Source of the DNA: Chitinophagales bacterium
GTDB taxonomy: Bacteria > Bacteroidota > Bacteroidia > Chitinophagales > Chitinophagaceae
Direction of reading: 5' to 3'
NCBI GenBank assembly: GCA_017303395.1
Contig: JAFLBN010000009.1
Coordinates: 1-64,000 of the forward strand
DNA length: 64,000 bases
In this document: positions 61,885-64,000 of the stretch, piece after piece
How positions within the stretch are numbered: the stretch's first letter is position 1
Layout: each line of letters begins with the position of its first letter
The notes under the pieces: generated by a model
What the model was told of the DNA's origin: nothing
Database searches by the model: none
What the model saw: only the letters and a program-made list of their open reading frames with translations
Made by a program: the position numbers and the translations under genes

Positions 61885-63086
61885 GTAAGGAACAATTGAA
61901 ACATATTTTCGAGCAGAGCAGTTGTCTTACTAAAAAGCAACTGAAGGAGTATGTGAGCGGCAGCATGAGCCCCGAAGAGGCACATGCAGTTGAGCAGCAC
62001 CTTCACAGTTGCCCTATGTGCAGCGATGCTGCAGACGGGCTGATGGCGCAGCAAGGAAAAGGTGTAGAAGTATTGAACGCCATCAATGCCGATTTCCTTA
62101 CAAAACATCTTGGTGCTGCAAATCCGCAGTCGTCACGCAATATAAATATGTCAGCTACAAATAATACCAACATAAACGACACGAAGAAAAAGCCTTCACC
62201 TGCCATGATAAAGGCAAAACCTGTGAGAAGCTATTTTGCGTTCAGGACAATGTCTGTTGCAGCTGTTATTTTGTTTGCAATAGTTGGTATATGGTACTAC
62301 AGGCTTACAAACGATGTATTGCAGGAAAGCCAACCCGTAGCACAGGAGCTACCAAAGCCTGCACCTGTAGAGCAACCTGCAGTAGCGCAATATGCAGAAG
62401 ATACAGAACAGGCAGTAGCTGCAGCCGCAGATATGATGAGCAATGGTGCCGCAGAAGTAGGCACGCAACCATCTATTACACAAAGTCCCGCAACAAAAGA
62501 TAAGGGAGTAGTGGCGATGGCTGCACCTGCACCCGAAAAAGAAGAGAAACAGGGACTGCTGAAAAGGCTTGGCAATAAAATAGAAGCAGCAGCTGCAAAG
62601 AAAACAACTCAGCAATTATTGGGTGCTATCAAAAACGATAACCCTGATAAATATGCAACATCTGCAAAGAACCAGTTTGTAGAAGAGCAGCGCATGAAGC
62701 CTAAAGAAGAGCGCTCAGATGTAGCAGATATGCAACCCGGAAATGCTTCAAGAGCTACAGGCAACAGCTACCAGCCTACTGAAGATGTAAAAGCGGTAAC
62801 AGTAAGCGAAAAAGAAGCATTGGAGCCTGTCAGCAAAATTGATAAAGCAGATCAGTTATTGAAATCAGGCAAGGCAAGCGATGCGCTTAATCTCTATACA
62901 CAGGAAATGCGTGGTGCAAGCAGTAAGGGCAAACGTCAGGAAGCAGCTATTGGTGCCGCACGCTGTTATGTTGCTTTGGGCAACCGCTACAAAGCAAAAG
63001 ACATACTGCTAAGCATAGTAGATGAGGGTGGTCCACGCAAACGTGAAGCCAAACGTATGCTGAAAGAGCTGGGTTGGGAGGAATAA
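61881..63086 (+). CDS. Membrane-spanning anti-sigma factor with zinc-finger and TPR-like region
   Basis: A 401-residue protein. The N-terminal anti-sigma zinc finger is HLHSCPMCSDAADGL, a HXXXCXXC motif. One membrane helix lies near residues 118-136 (MSVAAVILFAIVGIWYY). The outside part is Ala/Pro/Glu-rich and then has TPR-like helices from about residue 315 (DQLLKSGKASDALNLYTQEM, AAIGAARCYVALGNRYKA). It would hold the sigma factor at the membrane and release it on an outside signal sensed by the TPR part. No sensing ligand can be named. Confidence 0.83.
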   Translation: MSKEQLKHIFEQSSCLTKKQLKEYVSGSMSPEEAHAVEQHLHSCPMCSDAADGLMAQQGKGVEVLNAINADFLTKHLGAANPQSSRNINMSATNNTNINDTKKKPSPAMIKAKPVRSYFAFRTMSVAAVILFAIVGIWYYRLTNDVLQESQPVAQELPKPAPVEQPAVAQYAEDTEQAVAAAADMMSNGAAEVGTQPSITQSPATKDKGVVAMAAPAPEKEEKQGLLKRLGNKIEAAAAKKTTQQLLGAIKNDNPDKYATSAKNQFVEEQRMKPKEERSDVADMQPGNASRATGNSYQPTEDVKAVTVSEKEALEPVSKIDKADQLLKSGKASDALNLYTQEMRGASSKGKRQEAAIGAARCYVALGNRYKAKDILLSIVDEGGPRKREAKRMLKELGWEE

Positions 63087-63101
63087 TGATTTTATCAGGC
63101 A

Positions 63102-63131
63102 CAAAAAAACCGCTCTGCAATTGAGAACGGT
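63102..63131 (-). terminator. Minus-strand intrinsic terminator of candidate RNA
   Basis: ACCGCTCT (63109-63116) faces AGAACGGT (63124-63131). In the minus-strand RNA the one odd position is a G-U pair and a run of seven U follows; in the plus-strand RNA it is a C-A mismatch with no U-run. So it works leftward only. Confidence 0.75.
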
Positions 63132-63219
63132 AATATGATGAAGGCTTTGTGGTTGTAGCTCTGGTGTTAGCTCATACAGGGGCTGTATCCGATATCGACC
63201 ACACACTTCATTTGCCTCG
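63102..63219 (-). ncRNA. Candidate small RNA of about 118 bases with own promoter and terminator
   Basis: A minus-strand unit lies between two plus-strand genes. The -7 box TATTTTTG (63224-63231) precedes it and a leftward terminator ends it. Within it, three nested stems fit: ATGAAG with CTTCAT (63138-63143 and 63206-63211), TGTGGT with ACCACA (63148-63153 and 63198-63203), and ATACAG with CTGTAT (63174-63179 and 63183-63188). A 14-codon ORF (ATG at 63209-63211, MKCVVDIGYSPCMS) is possible but has no good ribosome-binding site. I cannot name the RNA family. Confidence 0.5.
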
Positions 63220-63223
63220 GCTA

Positions 63224-63231
63224 CAAAAATA
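63224..63231 (-). promoter_or_regulatory. -7 promoter box of minus-strand candidate RNA
   Basis: The minus strand reads TATTTTTG, an exact TAnnTTTG box. Transcription would start near 63219. Confidence 0.5.
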
Positions 63232-63374
63232 TATCAATAAGTTCGAATTAAGAGTAAATTAAATGTAAAAAATATCTTAAATAATCTGCGCCGCTATTAA
63301 CATCTGTTACAAACTTCCCCCTTTTTGCCAATTTTCCTTGTTGTATTTTCACGCTGTTTTACGAAAAGATTAAT

Positions 63375-64000
63375 ATGAGAAGATATTTATCTCTGTTGCT
63401 GTGTCTTACGGTTGTTACAACCACGTTTGCACAATCAGGCGATTATAGAAGTACATCCAATCCGCTGTATTGGAAAAACCGCAAACCCGATGGGGCATAC
63501 TGGCAACAGGATGTTCATTACAAGATAGATGCCAAAATAGACGAGACTACCAATATCATTACAGCCGACGAAACGCTGGAGTATTGGAACAACTCGCCCG
63601 ATACATTGCGCTTTGTATATTTCCACCTGTGGCAGAATGCTTTTGTAAAAGGCTCGCACCTGCACGATCTGGAAGAGGCCATCAATACCAAAATACGCAT
63701 GGGCAGGTATGAAAGGCAAGGGCTTGGTACCACCATCGATGGCTTGAAAGCTGACGGACAGGAAGTAAAAACAGAACTGGATAATACGATACTGAAAGTG
63801 TACCTGCCAAAGCCATTGTTGCCTAATAGCAAGGTTACCTTCACGATGGATTTCAAAACCTATTACGATAACGGAGCTACACGCCGTCGTATGAAGATGT
63901 ATGATGCTTGGGGCTATAAGCACTACAACGGTGTGCAGTGGTTTCCTAAAATATGTGTGTACGACCGCAAGTTTGGCTGGGATACGCACCAACACCTTAA
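63375..64000 (+). CDS. M1 family metallopeptidase, N-terminal part cut by window edge
   Basis: The first 208 codons of a secreted protein, open to the window edge. Signal peptide RRYLSLLLCLTVVTTTFAQ, then GAYWQQDVHYKIDAKIDETT and ETLEYWNNSPDTLRFVYFHL, which is the N-terminal beta domain of M1 aminopeptidase-like proteins. The zinc-binding HEXXH is outside the window. YNGVQWFPKICVYDRKFGW near the edge is a family landmark in Bacteroidota. It stands 288 bases after the anti-sigma gene, with the minus-strand candidate RNA between them. Confidence 0.85.
   Translation, partial: MRRYLSLLLCLTVVTTTFAQSGDYRSTSNPLYWKNRKPDGAYWQQDVHYKIDAKIDETTNIITADETLEYWNNSPDTLRFVYFHLWQNAFVKGSHLHDLEEAINTKIRMGRYERQGLGTTIDGLKADGQEVKTELDNTILKVYLPKPLLPNSKVTFTMDFKTYYDNGATRRRMKMYDAWGYKHYNGVQWFPKICVYDRKFGWDTHQHL

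Noticed and set aside
63009..63206. 65-codon minus-strand ORF starting MCGRYRIQP, like the start of SRAP peptidases
   Set aside because: Only the first residues agree; there is no later SRAP motif, the frame runs over the terminator and into the anti-sigma gene.

Overview
The window is chromosomal DNA of a Bacteroidota bacterium, most likely of the Chitinophagia/Sphingobacteriia side. Evidence: type IX secretion (T9SS) proteins of the PorP/SprF and PorE kinds, two secreted proteins with T9SS type A C-terminal sorting domains, a DUF3822-rsmD-coaD operon, a YtxJ-type bacilliredoxin, and repeated promoters with the Bacteroidota -7 box TAnnTTTG, often only 4-10 bases before the start codon. I see no tRNA, rRNA, CRISPR array, insertion sequence or prophage.

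Layout. 1-17.8 kb: an exopolysaccharide locus. A 12-gene minus-strand operon runs wza, wzc (with a Tyr/Gly tail), a PglK/MsbA-like ABC flippase, one GT2, a GT4, a NodB-like deacetylase, two paralogous GT4s flanking an asparagine-synthase-like amidotransferase, and three more glycosyltransferases. It meets a plus-strand polytopic membrane protein (possible polymerase), and a second AsnB-like gene is cut by the left edge. Its upstream region holds a promoter, a long leader and a cluster of DnaA-box-like 9-mers. 17.8-36 kb: mostly housekeeping genes (pdxH, chrA, a SCO protein, leuS, maf, a UbiA prenyltransferase, pyrE, a Nudix protein, a YeiH-type carrier, coaD, rsmD, a MATE pump, ytxJ, fabD), with a pair of secreted Cys-containing paralogs of unknown role. 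35.7-36.4 kb: a gene-poor stretch with a promoter, tiny ORFs, a candidate structured RNA ending in a terminator, and a 34-bp palindrome.

36.4-41 kb: accessory envelope genes, including an MbnP-like protein, a di-haem MbnH/MauG/CcpA-like peroxidase and a YHYH-domain T9SS substrate. 41-42 kb: a DUF4291 protein translationally coupled to an unrecognised acidic partner. 42-64 kb: lolA, ftsK, porP-like and porE-like genes, prmA, plsY, an M48 lipoprotein protease, a spermidine-synthase-like methyltransferase, oxyR, a 1077-residue GEVED/PKD T9SS substrate, a YdeI-like protein, a PaaI-like thioesterase, a GT2, a membrane pyrophosphatase, an ECF sigma/anti-sigma pair, and the first third of an M1 peptidase. 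Between the last two lies a minus-strand candidate small RNA with its own promoter and terminator.

The most unusual items are the two candidate RNAs (36010-36111 and 63102-63219), the DnaA-box-like array at 17669-17709, the MbnP/MbnH-like pair next to a YHYH protein, the DUF4291 pair, and the widespread near-leaderless promoters. All functional statements are from reading the sequence; no database search was run.
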